Of a stretch of DNA of 47,295 bases, positions 24,156 through 32,415 are shown in pieces. Within the stretch, counting starts at the first letter, position 1. Each line of letters opens with the position of its first letter. The notes below the pieces were generated by a model that did not search any database, was not told the origin of the DNA, and saw nothing but the letters and a program-made list of their open reading frames with translations. The position numbers and the translations under genes were made by a program. The stretch spans positions 1 through 47,295 of the forward strand of contig CAYUPO010000011.1 in assembly GCA_964446685.1 (NCBI GenBank). Direction: 5' to 3'. This stretch comes from CAZWRN01 sp964446685 (GTDB lineage: Bacteria > Patescibacteriota > Microgenomatia > Daviesbacterales > UBA10151).

Positions 24156-25623
24156 CTTGTATCTGGTCTCCTTCAACAACAGTTCTGGATAAAATAATTT
24201 CATCATTGGCACCAATTCCTTCTGTAACAGCAACAAATCGACCCTGTACTTCCCCCAACTGAACTTTTTTAGACTGAGTCCTTCCATTGTTTACAACATA
24301 AACAACTGACTCATCCTGAGTTTGAAAAACGGCATCAAGTGGAATAAATGGCACCACAGAATTTGTATCCGGGGCTCCGACAGGTATATCTATCTGAACA
24401 AAGGATTTATCAGTAAATAACTCTTTGTATTCATCCCCCAGCACAAACAGTACTGAATAAAGTTGACCATCAGTAGCTTCTGAAGAAACATAATAAGGAG
24501 CTAATTCCAAAGTTTTACTAGAAGAGCCTGAACCATTTCCAATATGGATCGTTGATTTTTCAAATTTTGAAATATTCTTAGCAGTTGCCACAGGAACTTT
24601 GGCATTTAAAATTATGTCATCAGTAGTTTGGTTAAGTGTGATCAGCACAGTTCCAGGATTCACAGATTGTCCTACTCTGACATGTACTCTTTCAACTGTT
24701 GCGGCAAATGGAGCAGCTGGATACATCTGAGCTTCGGTTACTAAAGCTGCCTGGTATTGCAGATTGGAGATTTGCTTATTTGCTTCAAGAGATTTTTCCT
24801 GAATTTCCAGATTTTTAAGAGTTAGTTCTCTCTGTAAATCAGATAACTGAGCTGGCGGACGATCTGATGCTGACTGAAACTCCGCATTTCTGATCCCCTG
24901 ACGCAACTGATTAATGACAGACTGAAACTGAGATCTCTGACTGTTGAGTTGAAATACTTCAGCTGATGAGCTAGCCTGAGATGAGCCCTGATTTAAAGTT
25001 GCCAGCAATGACTCATTTAAATCAAGTAACGATCTGGATTCATCCAAGGAACGGTTGGCAATATCTCTTAACTGATCTGTATTAGCATCAGTTCTTTCAG
25101 CCACTTCCCGCTGCTTCAGGATCAGATCTTTTTGAGTATCATAAGTTTGATTTGACAAAGAATTTTGTGTCTGGGCAATCTGTCTAGCCAAAGAAAGTGC
25201 ATTACCTCCCTGATAATTTGATGACAGATTTACTAATATAGCTCCTTTATTTACCACATCTCCTTCAATCACATTTATGGATGAGACAATACCAGGCATC
25301 TGAGCAACCACCTGGATGACACCGGACTTTTCTACCTGAGCCTGAGTTGAAACTTTTGGAGAAGTACCGATTTTAAAAGTCTGAACACTTTTTACTTCAG
25401 CCTGCTTAGGTTGTTCAACTGGTTTAGCTTTGAAAATTGTACTTCCAAGAATAATTAGCGCCAGAAGCAGAACCAGAGCAGTTATAAAACTAATAAAGGG
25501 CCGATTTACGATAAACTGAGAGGTTCTTTTTGTACCTGATTTAAAAGCATTTCCGGTGCGGGTAGCAGCTTGTGAAGTGCGACCAAATATTCTACTGAAA
25601 AAAGATGGATTTTTGTTAATCAT
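24145..25623 (-). CDS. RND efflux periplasmic adaptor / membrane-fusion protein
   Basis: Anchored by one transmembrane segment (about residues 41-62 from the ATG). A lipoyl-like beta-hairpin domain is split by a long coiled coil (about 120-280, rich in Gln, Ser and Leu), then comes a beta-barrel domain (VRVGQSVNPGTVLITL, later VVPFIPLDAVFQTQDESVVYVV) and a membrane-proximal domain. It would link the RND pump to the wall side. The ATG at 25623 is preferred; a TTG at 25641 gives a version six residues longer. Minus-strand TACAAT at 25660-25655 may be its -10 box. Confidence 0.88.
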   Translation of the reverse strand: MINKNPSFFSRIFGRTSQAATRTGNAFKSGTKRTSQFIVNRPFISFITALVLLLALIILGSTIFKAKPVEQPKQAEVKSVQTFKIGTSPKVSTQAQVEKSGVIQVVAQMPGIVSSINVIEGDVVNKGAILVNLSSNYQGGNALSLARQIAQTQNSLSNQTYDTQKDLILKQREVAERTDANTDQLRDIANRSLDESRSLLDLNESLLATLNQGSSQASSSAEVFQLNSQRSQFQSVINQLRQGIRNAEFQSASDRPPAQLSDLQRELTLKNLEIQEKSLEANKQISNLQYQAALVTEAQMYPAAPFAATVERVHVRVGQSVNPGTVLITLNQTTDDIILNAKVPVATAKNISKFEKSTIHIGNGSGSSSKTLELAPYYVSSEATDGQLYSVLFVLGDEYKELFTDKSFVQIDIPVGAPDTNSVVPFIPLDAVFQTQDESVVYVVNNGRTQSKKVQLGEVQGRFVAVTEGIGANDEIILSRTVVEGDQIQVNQ

Positions 25624-25733
25624 TTTAGTGATTCTTAACAATTCATGTCTAAAAATTGTATATCGGGAAAAACCTTATACAATATTTTGTATTAAGTCAA
25701 GAGCGATTTTGCAGTATATATTATTATAGGACT

Positions 25734-25822
25734 AAAGTCAACAGCAGAGTAACCAGAATACAGGGATTAGTTATCAAAACAAAAGAGTTTAATCCTCACT
25801 CTGTCTACTGTTAACTGTCGGG
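25734..25822. repeat. Imperfect inverted repeat upstream of atpB
   Basis: AGTCAACAGCAGAGT with CAGGGATTA on the left pairs imperfectly with TAATCCTCACTCTG and CTACTGTTAACT on the right. The rest of 25642-25874 has no gene. It holds the divergent promoters of the fusion-protein gene and of atpB. Confidence 0.5.
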
Positions 25823-25836
25823 TTTTATCAATTCTC

Positions 25837-25865
25837 TTGCGCCTGACTCTTTTTTCCTCTACAAT
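25837..25865 (+). promoter_or_regulatory. Promoter of the ATP synthase operon
   Basis: TTGCGC (25837-25842), a 17-base spacer and TACAAT (25860-25865). The ATG of atpB at 25875 lies nine bases after the -10 box, leaving a leader of about 3 bases at most. Confidence 0.6.
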
Positions 25866-25874
25866 TAGCCCCAA

Positions 25875-26738
25875 ATGACCGTTCCAGAAACAGAATTACC
25901 AGCCACTGAACATTCGGTAAATAACTCAGAAGCTTCGCATGAGGCTGCAGTTATCCAAAATGAGCATCAACCAAAAGCTGAACACGCTGAAGCAAAAACT
26001 TCCCACATTGTTTTAGCTCCGGAAGTTTTAGGCTATATTGGGCCTTTACCAGTTACTAACACCTTGTTTGTCTCCTGGATTGTGATGGCTATATTAATCG
26101 GTCTTAGTGTAGCTGCGACAAAAAAAGTTGGATTGGTTCCTGCTTCCCGTTTGCAAGGAATGTTTGAAGTAGTGATCGATGGTGTTTATACATTGGCCAA
26201 AGATCTGTCTCATGACAAAGCCAAAGTCTTTTTTCCGATCGCCCTGACATTTTTTCTCTTTATTTTAACCGCCAATCTGTTGGGACTCTTCCCTGGCTTT
26301 GCCACTATTGGCTTTAATGAAGTACATGATGGACATCCAGTTTTTGTTCCTCTACTCAGATCAATGGGATCAGACCTCAATATGACGTTGGGACTAGCTT
26401 TGATCTCCGCCGCTTTAACTCATTTTTATGCTGTAAAGTATCTGGGGGTTGGCGGGTATCTCAAAAAATGGTTTGCTTTAAACCCAATTATGCTGTTTGT
26501 CGGACTTTTGGAACTGGTTTCTGAAGTAACAAAAGTAGTCTCGCTTTCGTTCCGGCTTTTTGGTAATATATTCGCCGGAGAGGTTGTGCTTGCAACAATA
26601 TCAAGTTTATTAGCTTTTGTTGCACCACTACCCTTTTATTTACTAGAATTGATAGTAGCTTTTGTCCAGGCCGCTGTGTTTATGATGTTGACACTGGTAT
26701 TTATGTCGCTATTATCAGAAAAGCACGAAGCACACTAG
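25875..26738 (+). CDS. atpB: ATP synthase Fo subunit a
   Basis: Membrane stator subunit that forms the proton half-channels. The essential arginine is Arg227 in SFRLFGNIFAGE, and the C-terminal helices match the family. The protein starts with about 45 hydrophilic residues rich in Glu, Ala and His (TELPATEHSVNNSEASHEA), longer than usual. It is the first gene of the atp operon in the usual B-E-F-H-A order. A gene for the atpI-type assembly protein is not seen upstream. Confidence 0.96.
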   Translation: MTVPETELPATEHSVNNSEASHEAAVIQNEHQPKAEHAEAKTSHIVLAPEVLGYIGPLPVTNTLFVSWIVMAILIGLSVAATKKVGLVPASRLQGMFEVVIDGVYTLAKDLSHDKAKVFFPIALTFFLFILTANLLGLFPGFATIGFNEVHDGHPVFVPLLRSMGSDLNMTLGLALISAALTHFYAVKYLGVGGYLKKWFALNPIMLFVGLLELVSEVTKVVSLSFRLFGNIFAGEVVLATISSLLAFVAPLPFYLLELIVAFVQAAVFMMLTLVFMSLLSEKHEAH

Positions 26739-26743
26739 ATAGT

Positions 26744-26828
26744 AAATTGGTTAATTAGTTAATCAGTGAATTAGATAAGGATTTTTCACTTATTAACTAG
26801 TCAACTAATTAACTGGTTAACTAAATTT
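26744..26828. repeat. AT-rich inverted repeat between atpB and atpE
   Basis: TTGGTTAATTAGTTAATCAG on the left is mirrored by CTAATTAACTGGTTAACTAA on the right with few mismatches. It shares the words TTAATTAGTT and CAGTGAAT with the 24.1 kb repeat. A stem of this size in the mRNA could influence the ratio of atpB to atpE. Confidence 0.7.
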
Positions 26829-26831
26829 AAG

Positions 26832-26838
26832 AAAGGAG
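26832..26838 (+). promoter_or_regulatory. Shine-Dalgarno of atpE
   Basis: AAAGGAG ends seven bases before the ATG at 26846. It is one of the few clear ribosome sites in the window and precedes the subunit needed in highest copy number. Confidence 0.8.
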
Positions 26839-26845
26839 TTAATAA

Positions 26846-27046
26846 ATGGAACTTAATGCAGCCTTTACTATTGCTATTGGTGGTATTGCACCAGCTTTGG
26901 CAATCGGTTTAATAGGAATGAAAGCCATGGACGCAATCGGACGCAATCCGGATGCTCAGTCCAAGGTTCTTCCAGCGATGCTTTTGGGCATGGCTTTTGC
27001 AGAAGCTATCGCGATTTACGCGTTAGTTATTGCTTTTACTTTATAA
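26846..27046 (+). CDS. atpE: ATP synthase Fo subunit c
   Basis: 66-residue two-helix rotor subunit. The polar loop is IGRNPDA and the ion-binding carboxylate is Glu53 in MAFAEAIAIYALVIA. The helix-1 Gln and the Ser/Thr after the glutamate that mark sodium-binding c subunits are absent, so a proton-coupled ring is inferred. It has a strong ribosome site and is flanked by repeats on both sides. Confidence 0.96.
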   Translation: MELNAAFTIAIGGIAPALAIGLIGMKAMDAIGRNPDAQSKVLPAMLLGMAFAEAIAIYALVIAFTL

Positions 27047-27063
27047 TTCGCTACAAAAATGTG

Positions 27064-27121
27064 GTCATTCTGGGGAGAGTAGCGACTCCAGGATTTTTAT
27101 AATTCTGTAATCCAGAATGGC
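27064..27121. repeat. Palindromic element between atpE and atpF
   Basis: Begins GTCATTCTGG and ends CCAGAATGGC, near-perfect inverted ends around GAGTAGCGACTC (itself palindromic) and an AT-rich centre. It is another element with GTCAT-type termini, possibly acting as an mRNA stem that protects the atpE transcript. Confidence 0.65.
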
Positions 27122-27134
27122 TTGATTTAAAATT

Positions 27135-27629
27135 ATGGAAAAATTTTTTAGTGATTTTGGTATTCAACCAATACTTTTGCTCGCACAAATAGTCAATTTT
27201 TTGATTCTGCTTTTCCTGCTAAAAAAATTCTTATACGGACCTATCGTCAAAGTTCTGGACCAGAGAAGAGATACTATTGCTGACAGTTTAAAAAATGCAG
27301 AAGAAATTGAGACAAAATTAGCTAAAACAGAAGAAGAATACGAAAAAAGAATTGCCAAAGCCTCAGCTGAATCTAGAAAAATTATCGACGAAGCAACTAA
27401 ATCAGCTTCAGAAATTATCAAAGATGCTCATACTAAAGCTGCAGAAGATATGTCAGATATCATGCAAAAAGGACGAGATTCAATTGTGATGGAACAACAA
27501 AAAATGCAACAACAAATGCGTTCAGAGCTGACTGAACTGGTTGTCATGACTCTGGAAAAAGTAACAGGTAAAGTCTTAAACAAAAAAGATCAGGTTGATA
27601 TTATTGAAAAAACAGTCAAAGGAATGTAA
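27135..27629 (+). CDS. atpF: ATP synthase Fo subunit b
   Basis: Peripheral-stalk subunit with one N-terminal membrane helix (PILLLAQIVNFLILLFLLKKFLY, residues about 12-34) and a long charged coiled coil to residue 164. The motif QRRDTIADSL after the membrane helix is standard. No clear Shine-Dalgarno precedes the ATG. It is followed two bases later by atpH. Confidence 0.95.
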   Translation: MEKFFSDFGIQPILLLAQIVNFLILLFLLKKFLYGPIVKVLDQRRDTIADSLKNAEEIETKLAKTEEEYEKRIAKASAESRKIIDEATKSASEIIKDAHTKAAEDMSDIMQKGRDSIVMEQQKMQQQMRSELTELVVMTLEKVTGKVLNKKDQVDIIEKTVKGM

Positions 27630-27631
27630 TT

Positions 27632-28015
27632 ATGAAAAAGAACAAACAATTAGATAAAGTGGTCGATCAATCATTAAGATCAGTTATAAAAGGCGACAAA
27701 CTTGATCAGTCAAAAGTTATATCATTAGTTACTGCATTCAAAAAATTACCTTTTTCACAAGCAGTTTACGCATTAACTGCCTTTAAAAAGGGTTTAACAA
27801 ATTTTGAAGAAAAACACACACTAACCATATCTGCTCCAGTAGAGTTATCAAAAGAAACCATGAACAAGATCAAAAACGCTTATAATTCGAAATTAGAAAT
27901 TAGTAATTTGAAATTTAATCTTGACTCTTCCCTTTTAGCTGGGTTTAAGTTTAAAATTGGCGATACTATCTTTGATAGCTCTCTACGCGGAAGTTTGGAA
28001 GCATTAAAAAAATAA
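27632..28015 (+). CDS. atpH: ATP synthase F1 subunit delta, short form
   Basis: The C-terminal part is clearly delta: LSKETMNKIKNAY, then LDSSLLAGFKFKIGD and DSSLRGSLEALKK. The protein has only 127 residues against about 175-180 for typical delta, and the missing part is the N-terminal helical domain that normally docks on the alpha subunits. The reading frame is intact, and an AAAGGA site at the end of atpF serves it, so the short form is probably real. It starts two bases after atpF and ends five before atpA. Confidence 0.9.
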   Translation: MKKNKQLDKVVDQSLRSVIKGDKLDQSKVISLVTAFKKLPFSQAVYALTAFKKGLTNFEEKHTLTISAPVELSKETMNKIKNAYNSKLEISNLKFNLDSSLLAGFKFKIGDTIFDSSLRGSLEALKK

Positions 28016-28019
28016 ATTT

Positions 28020-29507
28020 ATGGCAGATTTAATAGCAGACATAGAAAAAGACATTAAAAACTTAAAACTCAAAGCCTCACGCCAAAATGTTGGTGTTGTT
28101 ACTGAAGTGGGAGATGGGATTGCCCGAATTGAGGGACTTTCCGAGGTTCAGGCTTCTGAATTACTTGACTTTGGAAAAGGTATTTTTGGTTTAGCTCTAA
28201 ATCTTGAAGAATACAACGTTGGAGCGATTATTTTTGGTGATTATACTCAGGTTAAACAAGGTCAACAGGTTTCCACCACCGGCCGGATTGTGGAAGTACC
28301 GGTCGGAGAAGAGATGATTGGACGTGTAGTTAATCCTTTAGGACAACCATTAGACGGTAAAGGGCCAATTAAAACTAAAAAAACCTACCCTGTTGAAAAA
28401 GTTGCCCCAGGTGTCATCACCCGAAAATCAGTGACTGTTCCTCTTCAGACAGGTATTAAAGCCATTGATGGAATGATTCCAATTGGTCGTGGTCAGCGGG
28501 AATTGATCATTGGAGACAGAAATACTGGAAAAACAACAATTGCAATCGATACTATCATCAATCAAAAAGATGTTATCTCCATTTATGTAGCAATCGGCCA
28601 AAAAGTTTCCAAAGTAGCTCAGCTGGTTGCAAAACTAGAAGAAGCCGGCGCGATGAAAAGAACCATCGTAGTGCTTGCTTCAGCTTCAGATCCAGCTCCA
28701 CTACAGTATCTTGCACCTTATTCTGGCACTTCGATGGGCGAATTTTTTATGGATCAGGGCAAAGATGTCCTCGTGATTTATGACGATCTTTCAAAACATG
28801 CTAATGCTTACAGACAGATGTCGCTTCTTTTGAGACGTCCTTCAGGTCGTGAAGCCTATCCAGGAGATGTTTTTTATCTTCATTCCCGACTATTAGAACG
28901 AGCAGCTCGTCTGAATGAAGATTATGGTGGAGGATCAATCACTGCTTTACCTGTTATTGAAACACAGGCTGGTGATATCTCGGCTTATATTCCTACCAAT
29001 GTGATCTCTATTACTGATGGTCAGATCTTTTTAGAACCAGATTTGTTTTTCTCCGGAGTCAGACCAGCTATTAACGTCGGTCTGTCAGTTTCCCGTGTCG
29101 GAGGTTCAGCTCAGACCAAAGCAATGAAATCAGTTGCCGGAAAATTAAAGCTGGAACTGGCTCAATACCGCTCTTTACAGGCTTTTGCCCAATTTTCATC
29201 TGATCTGGATCCCCAAACCAGAGCTCAGCTGGAAAGAGGCAAAAGAATGTCAGAGCTCTTAAAACAACCAGCTTACTCCCCTGTTCCAATGGAAGAACAA
29301 GTTGTGACATTTTGGTGCGCAACAAATGGATATTTGGATACAGTACCTGTTGAAAAAATTCAGGAATTTGAATCCAGACTCAGAGCTGACATGAAAACCA
29401 GACACAAAAAAATACTTTCTGACATCGCAGACAAAAAAGTCTTAGATGAGAAAGCAACAAAGGAGCTTGAGAAAATAGCTAAAGACTTCCTCAAGAGTTT
29501 TAAATAA
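28020..29507 (+). CDS. atpA: ATP synthase F1 subunit alpha
   Basis: Non-catalytic nucleotide-binding subunit of 495 residues. The Walker A GDRNTGKT is at residues 165-172, VISITDGQIFLEPDLF marks the alpha/beta family C-terminal part, and the N-terminal beta barrel is complete. Its stop codon overlaps the ATG of the following unknown gene (TAATG), which indicates translational coupling. Confidence 0.98.
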   Translation: MADLIADIEKDIKNLKLKASRQNVGVVTEVGDGIARIEGLSEVQASELLDFGKGIFGLALNLEEYNVGAIIFGDYTQVKQGQQVSTTGRIVEVPVGEEMIGRVVNPLGQPLDGKGPIKTKKTYPVEKVAPGVITRKSVTVPLQTGIKAIDGMIPIGRGQRELIIGDRNTGKTTIAIDTIINQKDVISIYVAIGQKVSKVAQLVAKLEEAGAMKRTIVVLASASDPAPLQYLAPYSGTSMGEFFMDQGKDVLVIYDDLSKHANAYRQMSLLLRRPSGREAYPGDVFYLHSRLLERAARLNEDYGGGSITALPVIETQAGDISAYIPTNVISITDGQIFLEPDLFFSGVRPAINVGLSVSRVGGSAQTKAMKSVAGKLKLELAQYRSLQAFAQFSSDLDPQTRAQLERGKRMSELLKQPAYSPVPMEEQVVTFWCATNGYLDTVPVEKIQEFESRLRADMKTRHKKILSDIADKKVLDEKATKELEKIAKDFLKSFK

Positions 29508-29845
29508 TGCTTTTTCCCGAATCACCAAAACTTTTAGAAACAAATGATGTTTTATGGAACAAAACTTATTTTGATCTTGATGGTCTTTTACCAGAAGATT
29601 TTTCAAATAAAAAACATCCCTATGACAAATCATTTGAAAGAGATCAGATAGTAATAAGAACCAGTGCAGAGGTATTACGAGCTAAAGGATCACTAGACAT
29701 TGTAACTTACACAGGGATATCGATGACAACAAACTGGGCTTTCGCAATGTTAAATAGTTCTAAGCCGGATGCTTACAGATGGGGAACACTTCATCAAATC
29801 GCAACAATACAAGGTCAATTTATTAGCCAATTTAAATATGCCTAA
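29507..29845 (+). CDS. Unknown protein encoded between atpA and atpG (112 aa)
   Basis: Not recognised as any ATP synthase subunit. The ATG overlaps the atpA stop by one base, and its own end overlaps the atpG start by eight, so it is stitched into the operon at both ends. The sequence is soluble and mixed alpha/beta, with no signal peptide or membrane segment. Visible pieces are a Tyr/Asp/Pro-rich N-terminus, a central RDQIVIRTSAEVLRAKGS and a C-terminus ending GQFISQFKYA. Codon use resembles its neighbours. A stator or assembly accessory is conceivable but unsupported beyond position. Confidence 0.7.
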   Translation: MLFPESPKLLETNDVLWNKTYFDLDGLLPEDFSNKKHPYDKSFERDQIVIRTSAEVLRAKGSLDIVTYTGISMTTNWAFAMLNSSKPDAYRWGTLHQIATIQGQFISQFKYA

Positions 29846-30785
29846 CACAAGAGAATTACGCCGAAGAATCAGATCTGTTAAAAATATTTCCCAGATCACC
29901 AAAGCTATGCAGATGGTAGCTGCGACAAAGATGCGCAAAGCCCAAAATCAGGCTATTTCCGGCAGACCTTATAATCTAACCTTAAATGAAGCAATGTCTC
30001 TGCTTTTGCCACGAATTCAGGACAATAAACACCCTCTTTTACATGAAAGAACATCCGGAAACACAGCCGTTCTGCTTCTTTCTACCGATAAGACTCTTTG
30101 TGGGTCTTTAAATACGAATCTTTTTCGAGCAACGCTGAACTTCCTCAATACTCAGCGTCATTCCCGCGAAAGCGGGAATCCATCAAATAAGGACATTGTT
30201 TTCTACACTGTAGGCAGACAAGGACGTCAATTTGTAGTAAAAACAGGAAATACATTAATCGCTGACTTTGAAAACTCCGACATAGTTCATTTTAAACTGG
30301 CATCACAAATCGCCAAACTCGTAACCAAAAGCTTTTTAGATAATGAAATTAAAGAATTATATGTGATGTACCCTGATTTTGTATCTGCCCTCAAACAAGA
30401 ACCAAAGGTCGTACGTATTTTACCAGTCGACTACAAAAACCTTATTGAAACCTTGTCACCAGAGTTAGCCAATACTCAACCGTCATTGCGAGCGAAGCGA
30501 AGCAATCTTAAACAAGAAGAACAAACCACTGAATTCCTCTTTGAACCAAACTTAGATGACTTACTCGAGTTTGTTTTAGCTCATTTTGTTCAGGTCAAAA
30601 TCTATCAGGCTATGCTTGAAACAAAAGCTTCTGAGCACAGTGCACGGATGCTGGCAATGCAAAATGCCACAGATAATGCAAAGGAGCTTGTCACAGACCT
30701 GACTCTTGCGTATAATCAGACTCGACAGGCAGCTATTACCAATGAATTATTGGAAATAACATCAGCTCAGGCTGCATTAGAGTAA
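29838..30785 (+). CDS. atpG: ATP synthase F1 subunit gamma with two repeat-derived insertions
   Basis: Rotor shaft. The true start is MPNTRELRRRIRSVKN at 29838; the frame extends upstream but that part overlaps the previous gene. The C-terminal helix (ASEHSARMLAMQNATDNA) is the conserved shaft element. The protein is 315 residues, longer than the usual 285-295. The excess is explained by two insertions: residues 107-116 (RHSRESGNP) and 215-223 (SLRAKRSNL). Both are translations of dispersed palindromic repeats, and both lie in the globular Rossmann-like part, not in the shaft. Confidence 0.95.
   Translation: MPNTRELRRRIRSVKNISQITKAMQMVAATKMRKAQNQAISGRPYNLTLNEAMSLLLPRIQDNKHPLLHERTSGNTAVLLLSTDKTLCGSLNTNLFRATLNFLNTQRHSRESGNPSNKDIVFYTVGRQGRQFVVKTGNTLIADFENSDIVHFKLASQIAKLVTKSFLDNEIKELYVMYPDFVSALKQEPKVVRILPVDYKNLIETLSPELANTQPSLRAKRSNLKQEEQTTEFLFEPNLDDLLEFVLAHFVQVKIYQAMLETKASEHSARMLAMQNATDNAKELVTDLTLAYNQTRQAAITNELLEITSAQAALE
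30156..30183 (+). repeat. Palindromic repeat inside atpG (first)
   Basis: CGTCATTCCCGCGAAAGCGG followed by GAATCCAT is a nine-base GC hairpin of the family found at 20.5, 32.5, 33.9 and 45.3 kb. It is read in frame as Arg-His-Ser-Arg-Glu-Ser-Gly-Asn-Pro. Confidence 0.9.
30481..30507 (+). repeat. Palindromic repeat inside atpG (second)
   Basis: CGTCATTGCGAGCGAAGCGA followed by AGCAATC belongs to the GTCATTGCGAG family also found at 43.2 and 46.5 kb. It is read in frame as Ser-Leu-Arg-Ala-Lys-Arg-Ser-Asn. Confidence 0.88.
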
Positions 30786-30788
30786 AAA

Positions 30789-30980
30789 ATGACAAATTTT
30801 GAATACAAAGTAGAAGCCGTTCCTTCTGAAATTGGAAAAGCAGGAATAGAAGATCTGTTAAATAAATTTGGTAAAGAAGGGTGGGAATTAGTATCAGTCG
30901 AGTCTTTTAACAAATCATTATGGATGACTGACTGGACTTCAGGTTTTATAGTAATTTTAAAAAAACAAATAAATGAATAA
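30789..30980 (+). CDS. DUF4177-like small protein between atpG and atpD
   Basis: 63 residues starting NFEYKVEAVPSE with LLNKFGKEGWELVSVESF and a C-terminal GFIVILKKQ, the pattern of DUF4177 proteins (EYK..., GWELV..., LKR). The function of the family is unknown. It starts three bases after atpG and overlaps atpD by eight, so it is co-translated with core F1 subunits. Whether it acts in the enzyme or is merely lodged there cannot be told. Confidence 0.75.
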   Translation: MTNFEYKVEAVPSEIGKAGIEDLLNKFGKEGWELVSVESFNKSLWMTDWTSGFIVILKKQINE

Positions 30981-32340
30981 AGGTAAAATTATACAAATTA
31001 TTGGTCCGGTTGTAGATATTCAGTTTGAGGAAGGTAAACTTCCTTCAATTTATTCTGCTCTGGAAGTAAATCTGGGCAAAGAAATCTTAGTGCTTGAGAC
31101 TCAGCAACACTTAGGAGATAGCGCAGTCAGATCTGTGGCTATGTCATCTACCGATGGTCTGCAAAGAGGAACAGAGGTGGTTGACACTGGTGCTCCAATT
31201 ACAGTTCCGGTTGGGGATGAAGTTCTTGGTAGAATCTTTAATGTATTAGGAAACCCGGTAGACAATAAACCTTTTACTAAAGCTAAAAAAAGACTCCCTA
31301 TTCACCGTGAAGCGCCATCTTTTGAAGAACAATCCACTACCACTGAAGTTTTTGAAACTGGTATCAAAGTCATAGATTTACTCGCTCCATTTATTAAAGG
31401 TGGAAAAGTTGGACTTTTTGGCGGAGCGGGGGTTGGAAAAACTGTGTTAATCCAGGAACTGATCCGCAACATTGCTGCTGAACACGGTGGTTATTCAGTA
31501 TTTGCCGGAGTTGGTGAAAGAACTCGTGAAGGAAACGATCTTTATCATGAAATGATGGATTCAGGTGTTATCAATAAAACTGCTATGGTTTTTGGCCAGA
31601 TGAATGAACCACCTGGTGCACGTCAAAGAGTGGCATTGTCAGCTTTGACAATGGCCGAAGATTTTCGTGATGCTCAGGGCAAAGATGTTTTATTCTTTGT
31701 AGACAACATCTTTAGATTTTTACAGGCTGGTTCCGAAGTGTCTTCCCTTCTGGGACGTATTCCATCCGCAGTCGGTTACCAGCCAACTTTAGCTACAGAA
31801 ATGGGTGCTTTGCAGGAAAGAATTACCTCCACTAAAAAAGGCTCTATTACCTCAGTTCAGGCCGTTTATGTTCCGGCAGATGACTATACAGATCCGGCAC
31901 CAGCTGCAACATTTGCTCATTTGGATTCAACAATTGCTCTAGAAAGATCTCTGGCTGAACAAGCTCTTTTCCCGGCTATTGATCCACTTGCCTCTTCCTC
32001 CAGAGCACTTGATCCAAACATCGTTGGACAGGAACATTATCAGTTAGCAATGGATGTACAAAAAATATTACAAAGATACAAAGATTTACAGGATATTATC
32101 GCAATCTTAGGTATGGAAGAATTATCCGATGAAGACAAACAAACTGTCTCCAGAGCCAGAAAAATCCAGAGATTCCTGACCCAACCCTTCTTCGTCGGAG
32201 AAGCATTTACCGGTATTTCCGGAAAATACGTTTCCCTAAAAGACACCATCAAAGGCTTCAAAGAGATCATCGCCGGCAAACACGACAAACTCCCAGAACA
32301 ATCCTTCTACATGAAGGGAACCATCGAAGAAGTTAAATAG
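30973..32340 (+). CDS. atpD: ATP synthase F1 subunit beta
   Basis: Catalytic subunit, 455 residues. Walker A GGAGVGKT is at 150-157, the catalytic glutamate is Glu182 in GERTREGND, and the DELSEED-like region reads EELSDEDK. All regions are normal. The usual downstream atpC is absent here; it is found at 42726. After the stop come repeats and accessory genes, so the operon ends here. Confidence 0.98.
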   Translation: MNKGKIIQIIGPVVDIQFEEGKLPSIYSALEVNLGKEILVLETQQHLGDSAVRSVAMSSTDGLQRGTEVVDTGAPITVPVGDEVLGRIFNVLGNPVDNKPFTKAKKRLPIHREAPSFEEQSTTTEVFETGIKVIDLLAPFIKGGKVGLFGGAGVGKTVLIQELIRNIAAEHGGYSVFAGVGERTREGNDLYHEMMDSGVINKTAMVFGQMNEPPGARQRVALSALTMAEDFRDAQGKDVLFFVDNIFRFLQAGSEVSSLLGRIPSAVGYQPTLATEMGALQERITSTKKGSITSVQAVYVPADDYTDPAPAATFAHLDSTIALERSLAEQALFPAIDPLASSSRALDPNIVGQEHYQLAMDVQKILQRYKDLQDIIAILGMEELSDEDKQTVSRARKIQRFLTQPFFVGEAFTGISGKYVSLKDTIKGFKEIIAGKHDKLPEQSFYMKGTIEEVK

Positions 32341-32415
32341 TATTGTTTATTCCCTACTTAATAAGATTTACTCTTTTCAACCATTTGAAAATCCTATATT
32401 TAAGACATGTTATCT

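Noticed and set aside
27885..27925. AT-rich stretch in atpH (SKLEISNLKFN) resembling the pilM hairpin repeat
   Set aside because: The protein length around it matches ordinary delta subunits without an insertion, so the similarity is probably due to AT-rich codons only.
29769..29837. Longer atpG start at 29769
   Set aside because: It adds residues unlike any gamma subunit and overlaps the preceding gene; MPNTRELRRRI is the family start.
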